NCBI GenBank assembly: GCA_963665075.1
Contig: OY762063.1
Location: 2,046,001 to 2,110,000, forward strand
From: JAPULR01 sp963665075
GTDB lineage: Bacteria > Chloroflexota > Dehalococcoidia > Lucifugimonadales > GCA-2712585
DNA: 64,000 nucleotides
Reading direction: 5' to 3'
A program made the position numbers and the translations under genes. The notes below the pieces were generated by a model. It did not search any database and was not told the DNA's origin. It was given only the letters and a program-made list of their open reading frames with translations. This document shows, one piece after another, positions 15,961 through 26,059 of this stretch; the first letter of the stretch is position 1, and each line of letters begins with the position of its first letter.

Positions 15961-16707
15961 ATGACCAGACCCCTCCGCATCGGCGTCCTCGTCCCCTCCA
16001 CCAACCAGGTGGTCGAACCCGACTTCGCCGCCCTCACCCCGCCCGGCGTCACCTTCCACACCGAGCGCCTCTGGAACGGCGAAGCCACCCCGGAAGGCGG
16101 CGGCGACGGCTCCTATCTCCTCAAGATGAACGACGACCTCGAACGCGGCGTCCGCTACCTCGCCAGCGCCAACCTCGACGTCATCGCCTACTGCTGCACC
16201 AGCGGCACCTACCACGCCGGCAACTTGGAATACGACGCCCAACTCTCCCACCGCATAACCGCTGCCGGCGGCCTCCCCGCCGTAACCGCCGTCGCCGCCT
16301 CCCTGGATGCCCTGCGGCACGTCGGCGCCCGCCGCCTCAGCATCGTCGGCCCCTACGGAAACTTCCTCCTCCGGGAACGCCTGACGCCCCTTCTTGAAAG
16401 CCAGGGCTTCGAAGTAGTCTCAGCCCTCGGCGAAACCGGAATGCGGCATCGCACAATGGACGCCACCATCGGCGACCAGTCCCCGTCACACATAGCAAAA
16501 TTCGTCTGCGATAACGTGGACGACGATGCCGACGCCGTATTCATCCCCGGCACCGCGTGGCGCGCCTTGGAAGTGGTCCAGCAAATGGAAGACCGCTTGG
16601 AAAGACCGGTGATAACCGTAAACCAGGCAACCATCTGGGCCGTCCTTCAACAACTTGGCCTCTGGCATCCCGTCGAAGGATACGGTCGGTTGATGGCGGG
16701 AGCGTAG
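15961..16707 (+). CDS. Asp/Glu racemase superfamily enzyme (maleate isomerase/arylmalonate decarboxylase-like)
   Basis: A 248-residue enzyme starting RIGVLVPSTNQVVEPDF, typical of the maleate isomerase/arylmalonate decarboxylase branch, with the first active-site cysteine in AYCCTSGTYHAG (C78/C79). The second cysteine expected near residue 190 is absent: the sequence reads FIPGTAWRALEVV where relatives carry a C-T or C-G pair. A single-cysteine enzyme cannot perform two-base racemisation in the usual way and suggests decarboxylase-like or altered chemistry. An in-frame ATG exists at 15904, but it lies inside repeat DNA; ATG 15961 has GGAG 9 bases upstream. Possible link: the RraA-like gene on the opposite strand, also acting on small organic acids. 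Confidence 0.8.
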   Translation: MTRPLRIGVLVPSTNQVVEPDFAALTPPGVTFHTERLWNGEATPEGGGDGSYLLKMNDDLERGVRYLASANLDVIAYCCTSGTYHAGNLEYDAQLSHRITAAGGLPAVTAVAASLDALRHVGARRLSIVGPYGNFLLRERLTPLLESQGFEVVSALGETGMRHRTMDATIGDQSPSHIAKFVCDNVDDDADAVFIPGTAWRALEVVQQMEDRLERPVITVNQATIWAVLQQLGLWHPVEGYGRLMAGA

Positions 16708-16744
16708 TCTACGAGCGGCTCTCCCCCCAACCTGCTCACGGGAA

Positions 16745-16867
16745 GGAGACCTTTGCATATCCGTCATTCCGGCGAAAGCCGGAATCCGGAATTGCATGAT
16801 TTAGCTATGGCTGAGGCAAGCGAACGCCACTATCTGAACCCGTTTCGGCAGTTGTGCAAAGGTTTCC
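16745..16867. mobile_element. Inverted-repeat element, second subfamily
   Basis: Left end GGAGACCTTTGCATATC, right end CAGTTGTGCAAAGGTTTCC, 123 bp. The interior has an ATTCCGGC-GAAA-GCCGGAAT hairpin like the inner nested copy. No clear target duplication remains. It separates the racemase-like gene from the convergent RraA-like gene. Confidence 0.7.
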
Positions 16868-16889
16868 AGGATTGCAGAAGGGAGGTGGG

Positions 16890-17615
16890 TTAAATCGGCG
16901 GCTTCTTCCCCGTCTTCTCCTCGTACAGCTTCCACGTCGCGTCGTTGAAGGGGTAATACTTCCCCGGCGAGCACTGCTCCACAATCAGCTGCGCCTTGAT
17001 GACCTCCTCCACCTCTTCCCGCTGGTGGGCTATCGCAATCACCTCGTCAACCACGCTGTGCGGCACCACCACCACGCCGTCGTCGTCGCCCACGATGGCG
17101 TCCCCCGGACGCACCAACACCCGCCCGCACTGGATGGCGTCGTTCACCTGCCACGGCCAGAACTCCGCCGGCCCCTGCTTGGCAGTGCTGTTCGCCGAAT
17201 AAACCGGAAAGCCGTACTCCCTCAGCGCCACCGTGTCCCGTACCGCCCCGTCCGTAACCAGCCCGCCGATGTCCCGCTGCTTCAGCCTCAGAAACTTGAT
17301 GTCCCCTCCCACGGAACTGAACTCCCACCCCATCGCGTCAATCACCAGCACCTCCCCCGGGCCGCACAACTCGAACGCCACGTACTCCGCCGACTGCGTG
17401 GTCTTCGGCTTGTCCGCCGCCAGGTCGGGACGATGGGGCACGAAACGCAGCGTTACCGCCCGTCCCGCCATGTGCTGTCCCAACTGCAAAGGCTTCGCTC
17501 CGTGGATGAAGGACATGGGCCATCCCTTCACCCACAACCCGTCGATGAGCGTCTGGGTGGGAATCTGCCTCAAGACCTCCAGGGTTTCGTCGGAAATAGG
17601 CTCAAGTTTACTCAC
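16890..17615 (-). CDS. RraA-like protein / 4-hydroxy-4-methyl-2-oxoglutarate aldolase family
   Basis: A 241-residue protein of the RraA fold. The signature region GGLVTDGAVRDTVALREYGFPVY contains the conserved glycine, the R-D pair and the hydrophobic tail. DAIVGDDDGVVVVP is the usual late motif. Members are either class II pyruvate aldolases/oxaloacetate decarboxylases or RNase E regulators; in a bacterium with neighbouring catabolic genes the aldolase-type role is likelier. It begins at GTG with GAGGTG upstream. The PEPCK-like and ornithine-cyclodeaminase-like genes lie upstream on the same strand. Confidence 0.85.
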   Translation of the reverse strand: MSKLEPISDETLEVLRQIPTQTLIDGLWVKGWPMSFIHGAKPLQLGQHMAGRAVTLRFVPHRPDLAADKPKTTQSAEYVAFELCGPGEVLVIDAMGWEFSSVGGDIKFLRLKQRDIGGLVTDGAVRDTVALREYGFPVYSANSTAKQGPAEFWPWQVNDAIQCGRVLVRPGDAIVGDDDGVVVVPHSVVDEVIAIAHQREEVEEVIKAQLIVEQCSPGKYYPFNDATWKLYEEKTGKKPPI

Positions 17616-17702
17616 GGAATCACCTCGTTGGTAAGGAAATCTCAGTCTTGACGTGGATACTATGGGAGTGAGGGCCGGTGTTCGGGAGGGCGCGGTTCAT
17701 GT

Positions 17703-19994
17703 TCAGGAAATGCCCAGCCCCTCCAGAAGCTTGTCAGCCTCAGTATTGAACTCCAGACCCAGCCTCAAACCGTCCCGGTACTTCTCCCCCAGAGAGCGCA
17801 GCCTTTCGTCCGTGGGCCGGGATCCTTCAGCCCTGTGGGCCATAAACTCCCCCAGGGTGCTGTAAGCCCGATCTACGTGCCAGCAGTAGGAGAGAAGCCA
17901 GGTCAGCTCCCGCTCGTTGGTAGGCGGCGGAATCTCCCGCAGGTCGATTAGCTCGTCGATGACCTTGGTGTAGCGGAGAATCCCCGCCTTGTCGTTCTCG
18001 TCCCGCCCATAGAAGCGGCGCTTGCGAAGCTCCACAATCCGGCTGTCATACTCCTCCTCGCCGTAGATGGAACGGGGCAGCCACTCCTTCCGCAGGTCGA
18101 GCACTTCCTCCCCATCGGCGTTGACGATGGCCACCGCCGTGTCGGAGCCGATGATTGGGTCGTACTCGAACTTCACCGCGTCCCTCAGCAGCGCCTCCTG
18201 GAGCATCAACGTGAGCGACCTGGGAATCTTCTTGTAATTCTCCCCGCTGGCCGCCTCGTTGGAATCGGCGCCCACCCCTCCCGTGTTGAACACGTAGTAA
18301 TACTGCGGCAGCCCGCCGTCCGCCATCTCCTTCAACACCTTGTACATGATGTTTGCGTTGTCGTCTTCCAGGCCGATGATGAAGGGATCCGAGAAGTATT
18401 CCACGTAGGGCTGTCCGATTGCGCCGGTGGCGGCCCCCATCTGCACCGCCTCCCCGTACATCAGCACCCGAATGTACTGCTCCAGCTTCAGCTTTCGCAG
18501 TGGCGCGACCACCGTATTCTGGCGCATCACCGCTTGCCAGAAGACCCGGTCCGTGTGCTCCATCGGCACGTGAACGGAATTGCCGCCCTCCCCGCCGGTG
18601 ATGCTCTTCAGCACGTCGCCCGCGCTCTTGCGCTCCAGCAGCCGCTCCCGGGACAGAATCATGCGCATGTTGCGAACCGGGTTCTCGTCGTACTTCGGAA
18701 CCGCGCTTTCGTGGTCCACCGGCACGTTCTCCAGAAGTTCTAACGGATTCGGAAAGTCCGGCGAACCCCGCAGCACGTCGTAGGTTATCGGGTCGTCCTC
18801 CCGCGTTAGACCGAAAGGCACGGCGTACAGGTTGTTCTCCGTCCCGTCGATGCCGTAGGGCACCTCAACCTCCTGACCGTTCCGCTCGGTGACGATGGGT
18901 TTCGGCAGCTGCTGGAGAAGGACGATGTCGTCGTTCATCGGGTATACACCCTCCTCCGAGTCGGCGGACAGGCCGAGAAGGGAAGCCGCTTCGCTGTTGG
19001 CAAGCTCAATCATTATCGTAAGTGTGCTCTTGCCGTGGAGCGAAGGCCCCAGGGTAATCATCGCGGAGTTCGTCATGTCGCCGCCCAGGGTGCGAATCCG
19101 CACCATGCTCAGCGCCGCCTGAATCGCCAGCCCCTCCGCCTCCTTAACCTTGAACATCGCTATGGAAAGCGGCCCCATCTTGTGCTCCCCCATGTAGTCG
19201 AAGCCAAGATGAAGCGAAAGCCCCTTCGTAGGGGCCTTGAATACCAACTGCGTAAGTCCCGCCTCCTTGACGCGCGCCTTCAACTCGTCAGGCAGGTTCA
19301 GGTCCTCCAGCCAGTTGGGAATCGACACCTCCAGGATGTCCGGCTCCTCGGCCAGTTCGCCCTGGGGCAGGTCGAAGGTCAAGTGACGCCACATCAGAGG
19401 CAGCTGCAAATAGCGCGTCCCGAATAGAACCTGGCGGGCGTGGAAAGAACGCCCCGGCGCGTCGCAGATGCGCCTGTCCGTTTGAAGGATGCCGTCCCCC
19501 GCCTCGAACCGGCGCCCCATCTCTTCGATGATGACCTCCAGCACGTCCGTAAAGAGGGCCTGACTCTCCTCCGTGAAGGCCAGCGCGTCCCGATTCCGGG
19601 AGAATCCGTCTATGAAATACTGCGTTAGGTCCGGCCTTCGCGCCACCCCAAGCTGGCTGAAGAACGCCAGCCCTCCGTTGTCCAGCCTCACCACCGTCTC
19701 GGGCCAAACCTTGGCGGCGGCCTTCCCCTGGGCGTTGGCCTCCTCCCCCTCCCGGACCACCTTCGAGACTTCCTTCATAAGACTCTCCCGCTCCTCGGCG
19801 GGCAGGTCCTGGAAGACGCGGATATTGTCGATGAGCCACTGTTCGGGAGGATTGAAGAGGGGGCTGTCTGATCTCTGCCCCTGCTTGCCAAGAGCCACGA
19901 GTCGGTCTAACTGCTGGTTGAATTTGGGGTTGATTACTGGGCCGGGAAGGGCAATGGAAGGCCCTTCGTCCTGCTGGGACGAGTCACTGTTCAC
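17703..19994 (-). CDS. Large divergent PEPCK-like protein
   Basis: A 763-residue protein not matching a standard family by eye, but several segments follow the order of ATP-type phosphoenolpyruvate carboxykinase: a P-loop GPSLHGKST (residues 316-324, compare G-x-S-x-x-G-K-T-T), a metal-binding-like NDDIVLL (354-360), RMILSRERL, and YYYVFNTGGVGADSN (566-580) followed by ALLRDAVKFEYDPIIG, where carboxykinases have an NTG motif and a conserved aspartate-proline. It is over 200 residues longer than ordinary PEPCK, with a long helical N-terminus. It starts at GTG with GGAG upstream. It may be a nucleotide-dependent carboxykinase or kinase with changed specificity. The fold link is an inference; the function is unknown. 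Confidence 0.6.
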   Translation of the reverse strand: MNSDSSQQDEGPSIALPGPVINPKFNQQLDRLVALGKQGQRSDSPLFNPPEQWLIDNIRVFQDLPAEERESLMKEVSKVVREGEEANAQGKAAAKVWPETVVRLDNGGLAFFSQLGVARRPDLTQYFIDGFSRNRDALAFTEESQALFTDVLEVIIEEMGRRFEAGDGILQTDRRICDAPGRSFHARQVLFGTRYLQLPLMWRHLTFDLPQGELAEEPDILEVSIPNWLEDLNLPDELKARVKEAGLTQLVFKAPTKGLSLHLGFDYMGEHKMGPLSIAMFKVKEAEGLAIQAALSMVRIRTLGGDMTNSAMITLGPSLHGKSTLTIMIELANSEAASLLGLSADSEEGVYPMNDDIVLLQQLPKPIVTERNGQEVEVPYGIDGTENNLYAVPFGLTREDDPITYDVLRGSPDFPNPLELLENVPVDHESAVPKYDENPVRNMRMILSRERLLERKSAGDVLKSITGGEGGNSVHVPMEHTDRVFWQAVMRQNTVVAPLRKLKLEQYIRVLMYGEAVQMGAATGAIGQPYVEYFSDPFIIGLEDDNANIMYKVLKEMADGGLPQYYYVFNTGGVGADSNEAASGENYKKIPRSLTLMLQEALLRDAVKFEYDPIIGSDTAVAIVNADGEEVLDLRKEWLPRSIYGEEEYDSRIVELRKRRFYGRDENDKAGILRYTKVIDELIDLREIPPPTNERELTWLLSYCWHVDRAYSTLGEFMAHRAEGSRPTDERLRSLGEKYRDGLRLGLEFNTEADKLLEGLGIS

Positions 19995-20098
19995 GAGTCT
20001 TCTCCAAACATATTAAGTAGAAATGCGGACTAAGGAACTGGATTCCGGTGTTCACGTGATGAATGATTCACGTCGAGAGAAAACAATTGCTGGATATT

Positions 20099-21061
20099 CT
20101 ATGCGTTCAAAGGAAGTTCTGCTCCTAGACCCTCCTCTTTGGCTCGCTTGTACACGAATGCGGCGGCGGCCACGTCGCTGATTCCGATTCCGTGGGACTT
20201 GAACATAGTAATGCTGTCTGCGGAGGGCCGTCCGGCGGCCTGACCGGCAACTACCGACACCAACTCGCTCACCTGCTCCCACCGGGTCAGTCCTTGGTCG
20301 ATGCTGAAAAGCAGGTCGCCGCTGTACCGCTTCGCCTCTTCCAGATTGTCTACGACAATTGAGTCGACGCGGCTTATGACGTCGTTGTCCACCTCGCGGC
20401 GCGTCCAGTGGTTGGATCCCATGATGCTCAGATGCATCCCCGGCTCCAGCCATTCCCCGAACAGCACCGGATTCGGCGAAGTAGTCATCGTAATCGCTAT
20501 GTCTGCGCCCTCCACGCACGCCTGGGCGCTCTCCGCCGCCGTGACCTCGATGTCGAGAAGGTCCGACATCTGCGCGGCGAACTCTTCCGCCTTCTCAGGA
20601 ATGATGTCGAAGGCCCTGACCGACGTGATGTTTCGCACGGCGCAAGTTCCTTCCAACTGAGCGCGGGCCTGCGCCCCCGTGCCGATGATTCCGACAACCG
20701 ACGCGTCCTCCCGCGCCATGTGATTGGTTGCCACGCCGCTGATGGCCCCCGTGCGAAGCTGGGAGCACCGCCCGCCCTGCAACAGGGCCAGCAAGTCTCC
20801 CGTCTCGCTGTCGTGCAGCACCGTCAAGAAACGAGAACCGCCCGGAAAGCGGGCGGTATATACCTTCAAGCCGACGACGCCGGTGTCAAGAACGGCCCCG
20901 GGCATAATGTGGTGGTATCCCTGCGGCGTTCGGATGTGAGAACGGGGTTGCAGCCACGCCATGCCCCGGTGGGCCTGACCCAGCATGTCCTCCATGACCC
21001 CCACGCAGTCTTGCATGGTCATCACCTGGTTGACTTCCCGGTCCGTGAGAAGTAACGGCAT
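20099..21061 (-). CDS. Ornithine cyclodeaminase / mu-crystallin family enzyme
   Basis: A 320-residue NAD(P)-dependent enzyme of the ornithine cyclodeaminase/mu-crystallin family, whose members deaminate ornithine or reduce ketimines and imines. The Rossmann motif is VVGIIGTGAQARAQLEG, preceded by LLALLQGGRCSQLRTGAISGVAT; a lysine and arginine (GLKVYTARFPGGS) lie where substrate is held, and HLSIMGSNHWTRREVD is the typical late motif, with N-H-W in place of the usual G-A/D residues. ATG 21061 has AAGGAGG 6 bases upstream. The PEPCK-like gene follows downstream after about 100 bases. The exact substrate is undetermined. Confidence 0.88.
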   Translation of the reverse strand: MPLLLTDREVNQVMTMQDCVGVMEDMLGQAHRGMAWLQPRSHIRTPQGYHHIMPGAVLDTGVVGLKVYTARFPGGSRFLTVLHDSETGDLLALLQGGRCSQLRTGAISGVATNHMAREDASVVGIIGTGAQARAQLEGTCAVRNITSVRAFDIIPEKAEEFAAQMSDLLDIEVTAAESAQACVEGADIAITMTTSPNPVLFGEWLEPGMHLSIMGSNHWTRREVDNDVISRVDSIVVDNLEEAKRYSGDLLFSIDQGLTRWEQVSELVSVVAGQAAGRPSADSITMFKSHGIGISDVAAAAFVYKRAKEEGLGAELPLNA

Positions 21062-21178
21062 CAATTGCCTCCTTAGCCATACATCCGATTATCTGGAATG
21101 TTCCACTTGGGCAAAAAGACTAACCATTGAGCATGGGGATGTCAACAATTCGCGTTGAATGGAAAGCGCAATCAAGGG

Positions 21179-21253
21179 TGGAGCGGAAGATGGGATTCGA
21201 ACCCACGACCCTCTCCTTGGCAAGGAGATGCTCTACCACTGAGCCACTTCCGC
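21179..21253 (-). tRNA. tRNA-Gly (GCC)
   Basis: On the minus strand the sequence folds as a standard cloverleaf. The acceptor stem is GCGGAAG/CTTCCGC, the D arm contains GCTCAGTGGTAGAGC, the anticodon loop is TTGCCAA with anticodon GCC, and the T arm contains GGTTCGAATCC. The terminal CCA is encoded. It lies 21 bases downstream of tRNA-Phe and is probably cotranscribed with it. Confidence 0.96.
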
Positions 21254-21274
21254 CTGCAAACGGGCTACGTCCCG

Positions 21275-21349
<75 letters not shown>

Positions 21350-21359
21350 TAGGCGCTTA

Positions 21360-21389
21360 ATGGTAATGAGGCCATCCCCCAACTGTCAA
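21360..21389 (-). promoter_or_regulatory. Promoter of the tRNA-Phe/tRNA-Gly unit
   Basis: Read on the minus strand: TTGACA (21389-21384), an 18-base spacer and TACCAT (21365-21360), ending about 10 bases before tRNA-Phe. The TACCAT -10 box also occurs before 6640 and 37981. Confidence 0.7.
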
Positions 21390-21449
21390 GACAAACCGCC
21401 AAAAGATGTCGGCTGTTATCACTACGCGAGACATGAGCTACCAGACTTG

Positions 21450-21557
21450 TTGACGGAAGGAACGCTCCGATGGTATCTTTCAAACACCACCCCTGCTTCT
21501 TCGGCGGTAGGGGTCGAGACCGCCCCCAACGGCGATCTCTGTCCTTCTCAGGGAATG
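21450..21557 (+). promoter_or_regulatory. Duplicated promoter/structured leader, copy 1
   Basis: TTGACG, an 18-base spacer and TATCTT (21474-21479), then a leader with a CTTCGGCGGTAGGG block, the stem GAGACCGCC...GGCGATCTC (one mismatch) and TCTGTCC. The same module recurs 139 bases downstream. No gene follows this first copy before the second begins. Confidence 0.6.
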
Positions 21558-21588
21558 ACCAGGAGCAGTCATCCGCCTCGAAATTACG

Positions 21589-21697
21589 TTGACAGGCAGG
21601 CAACCCCTGTGGTATCTTGCATACACCACCCCCCCTACCTCTTCGGCGGTAGGGTCGAGACCGCCTCAAAGGGCGGTCTCTGTCTTTGTAAGGAAAT
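21589..21697 (+). promoter_or_regulatory. Duplicated promoter/structured leader, copy 2 (NYN gene)
   Basis: TTGACA (21589-21594), an 18-base spacer and TATCTT (21613-21618). The leader carries two consecutive hairpins: CCTACC/GGTAGG (21634-21653) and a perfect 9-bp stem GAGACCGCC/GGCGGTCTC (21657-21680). AAGGA then precedes the TTG start at 21703. Both hairpins are also recognisable in copy 1. Confidence 0.65.
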
Positions 21698-21702
21698 CGC
21701 GT

Positions 21703-22332
21703 TTGATTACCAACGTATACATAGACGGCTTTAATCTCTATTACCGCGCACTCAAAGATACCCCATTCCGGTGGCTCAACCTATGGAGGCTGACCGAGTC
21801 CCTGTTCCCCAAGGATCATATCAACTGCGTACACTACTTCACTGCCCGCCTTGATCCCCGTCCTGGCAATCCGTTGCAACGTCAGAGGCAACAGACGTAC
21901 CTGCGCGCTCTAGCCACCCTCCCCCGCCTTGAAATTCACTACGGCGTTTTCCGCTCCGGAATTAGGTGGCGTCAGCTAGCCGAGCCGATGGAGGGCTTGC
22001 CGAACCATGTGCGGGTTCTGCACACGGAGGAGAAAGGTACGGACGTTAATCTGGCCACGCGTTTGTTGGTCGATGGCTTTGACGGAGATTATGAACAGGC
22101 GGTAATCATCTCCAACGACGCCGACTTCGCAGGCGCAATGGAGTACGTTAGGGACTCGCTTGGCCTGAGGATAACGTTGGTCAATCCGGACCGGAGAAAA
22201 TCCAGCCCCACGCGCCTGAAGAACGCCGCTTCCTACGTAAAGCGCCTCTGGAAGAGCCACCTCAGGCGCAGCCAATTCCCCGACATCCTTACGGACGAAG
22301 TCGGCACAATCAGAAAACCCTCTGGCTGGTAG
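21703..22332 (+). CDS. NYN-domain (LabA/PIN-like) nuclease family protein
   Basis: A 209-residue protein of the NYN/LabA-type PIN-like fold, a predicted metal-dependent RNase. Acidic residues are in NVYIDGFNLYYR (start), EEKGTDVNLATRLLVDGF and VIISNDADFAGAMEYVRD, the three characteristic motifs. The C-terminus is basic. The start is taken as TTG 21703 because AAGGA lies 8 bases upstream and the next motif begins within 10 residues; the longer frame reaching 21589 would begin at the -35 box. Expression is driven by a duplicated, structured leader, which suggests post-transcriptional control. The RNA target is unknown. Confidence 0.85.
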   Translation: MITNVYIDGFNLYYRALKDTPFRWLNLWRLTESLFPKDHINCVHYFTARLDPRPGNPLQRQRQQTYLRALATLPRLEIHYGVFRSGIRWRQLAEPMEGLPNHVRVLHTEEKGTDVNLATRLLVDGFDGDYEQAVIISNDADFAGAMEYVRDSLGLRITLVNPDRRKSSPTRLKNAASYVKRLWKSHLRRSQFPDILTDEVGTIRKPSGW

Positions 22333-22400
22333 GATGCGAATGCCGTCGGCGCTGAGATAACAGCGTCATTCTGAGAAGTGCAAGCGACTAAGAATCCTAG

Positions 22401-22431
22401 TTGAACCGCGGGCTGCCAACCCTGCTATAAT
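22401..22431 (+). promoter_or_regulatory. Putative extended -10 promoter of the hydantoinase gene
   Basis: TGC-TATAAT (22426-22431) is an extended -10 box; TTGAAC at 22401 is a -35 match with a longish 19-base spacer. GGGGGTG lies before the ATG at 22461. Confidence 0.6.
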
Positions 22432-22460
22432 CCAACCATCCTAACTCAGGGGGTGGCGTC

Positions 22461-23897
22461 ATGCTCGACACAATCATCAAAGGCGGTACGGTAGTTACTC
22501 CCCAGGGAGCCGCCTTCATGGACGTAGCAATCCAGGACGGAAAAATCGCAGCCCTCTCCCATCCCGGCCTTCTGTCCGCCGAGTCCGCCCGCACCATCGA
22601 CGCTTCCGGCAAAATCGTCCTCCCCGGCGGCATCGAACCCCACACCCACATCGGCATCCCCGTCCCAGAGCGTTGGGCCGGCCGCCCCGAAGTCTTCACC
22701 CAACCTCCCGAAGCCGCCACCCGCGCCGCGGCCTTTGGCGGCGTCACCACCCTCCTCGACTTCTCCGGCTCCCTCCCTAACTCCCCTGAAGAGATGGCGG
22801 GACGGGTCTCCATCATGGAGGAGTTGGAATCCCGCAAGCAGGCATTCAACGACCACAGCTACACCGACTTCGCCTACCATCACATCCTCGCCGGCGAAGT
22901 CGATCCCAAGACCATCGGCGAAATCGGCGAGGCCGTCCAGGCGGGACAGGCCAGCTTCAAAATCTTTACCACCTTCGCCGGACGCGTCCCCTACGGCCAC
23001 CTCCAAGCCATCTTCGAAGAAGTCGGCAAGCACGGCGGCATCATGGCCGTCCACGCCGAAGACGACGACATGGTTACCTATATGGAAGAGAAGCTCAAGC
23101 GCGAAGGCCGCGACCAGGGGCACAACCTCCACCTCGTCCACAGCAACATCTCCGAAGACGTCTCCTTCCGCAAAGTCATCCGCATGGCCGAGTACGCCGA
23201 GACGGGCATCTACTTCGTCCACGTCACCGCCAAAGAAGGCGTCGTCGCCGTCGGCGAGGCCAGGAGCCGCGGCCTTCCCGTCTACGGCGAAGCTCTCCAC
23301 AACTACCTTGAGTTCACCTGCGACGACTACAAGAAGCCTAACGGCACCAAAATTCACACCTACCCCGCCATCAAGTACGCCTCCGACAGGGACGCCCTCA
23401 AGCTCGGCCTGGAAGATGGCCGCATCTCCACCACCGCCACCGACGAATACACCACCTATAAGGACGTGAAGTTCTGGGGCCAGACCATCGAGTCCGTCTG
23501 CGGCGGTCACAACGGCATCGAAACCCGCGTCCCCGTCGCCTTCACCAAATTCGTCTCCCAGGGCGGCATGTCCCTCACCAGATTCGCCGACGTCATCGCC
23601 ACCAACGCGGCGAAGATTCTCGGCCTCTATCCGCAAAAGGGCGTCATCGCTCCGGGAAGCGACGCCGACCTCGTCATCATCGATCCCACCGTCCGTAAGA
23701 CCCTCACCCTCGACGACCTCCACGCTGATTCCGACTACAGCATCTGGGAAGGCTTCGAATGCGAAGGCTACCCCGTCATGACCATCCTTAGAGGCAGCGT
23801 CATGGTGGAAAACGGCGTCTTGAAGGGCAGTTCCTACGACGGTCAGTGGCTGTCCCGGAAAGTCGCCCCCGGGACGCTGGCCCGGCCCGTTTGCTAG
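22461..23897 (+). CDS. Dihydropyrimidinase/hydantoinase family amidohydrolase
   Basis: A 478-residue cyclic-amide hydrolase. Metal site: the HTH pair in PGGIEPHTHIG, the carboxylated lysine in QASFKIFTTFAG, and histidines in MAVHAED and YFVHVTA. The late aspartate is in TATDEYTT, where canonical dihydropyrimidinases read TDHCPF, so the substrate pocket differs. C-terminal IAPGSDADLVIIDP and the small beta-sandwich are typical. The protein should be a cytosolic tetramer hydrolysing hydantoins, dihydropyrimidines or a related ureide. Allantoinase-like and ureidoglycolate-lyase-like genes at 49-52 kb suggest a wider purine/pyrimidine breakdown capacity. Confidence 0.88.
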   Translation: MLDTIIKGGTVVTPQGAAFMDVAIQDGKIAALSHPGLLSAESARTIDASGKIVLPGGIEPHTHIGIPVPERWAGRPEVFTQPPEAATRAAAFGGVTTLLDFSGSLPNSPEEMAGRVSIMEELESRKQAFNDHSYTDFAYHHILAGEVDPKTIGEIGEAVQAGQASFKIFTTFAGRVPYGHLQAIFEEVGKHGGIMAVHAEDDDMVTYMEEKLKREGRDQGHNLHLVHSNISEDVSFRKVIRMAEYAETGIYFVHVTAKEGVVAVGEARSRGLPVYGEALHNYLEFTCDDYKKPNGTKIHTYPAIKYASDRDALKLGLEDGRISTTATDEYTTYKDVKFWGQTIESVCGGHNGIETRVPVAFTKFVSQGGMSLTRFADVIATNAAKILGLYPQKGVIAPGSDADLVIIDPTVRKTLTLDDLHADSDYSIWEGFECEGYPVMTILRGSVMVENGVLKGSSYDGQWLSRKVAPGTLARPVC

Positions 23898-24027
23898 TCC
23901 GGTGGCCCGAGCGCGACGTCTCGCCACGGGAGAATCTACGCGCACTCCCATCGATGCCCCTGTCCGGCTGCAATACCCTGCGGGAACCGTTCGCGGCTGT
24001 TTTGCGTATGAATACTTGAGACAAACT

Positions 24028-24056
24028 TTGCTTTTTTGGCGGTTTTGACGTACTAT
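24028..24056 (+). promoter_or_regulatory. Putative ftsH promoter
   Basis: TTGCTT, a 17-base spacer and TACTAT lie in a local AT-rich patch about 80 bases before the ftsH ATG at 24137. A competing TTGACG sits inside the spacer. Confidence 0.5.
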
Positions 24057-24136
24057 GAATATACGGTCATTACGCCCGCGGTTTCGAAAGTTCTCCAAGT
24101 GAACATCCCCATATCTATGAGTAGACTGACGCAAAC

Positions 24137-26059
<1,923 letters not shown>

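Noticed and set aside
22446..24134. A 562-codon minus-strand open frame
   Set aside because: It is the antisense of the hydantoinase gene; glycine/valine/aspartate-rich composition and absence of motifs mark it as a shadow.
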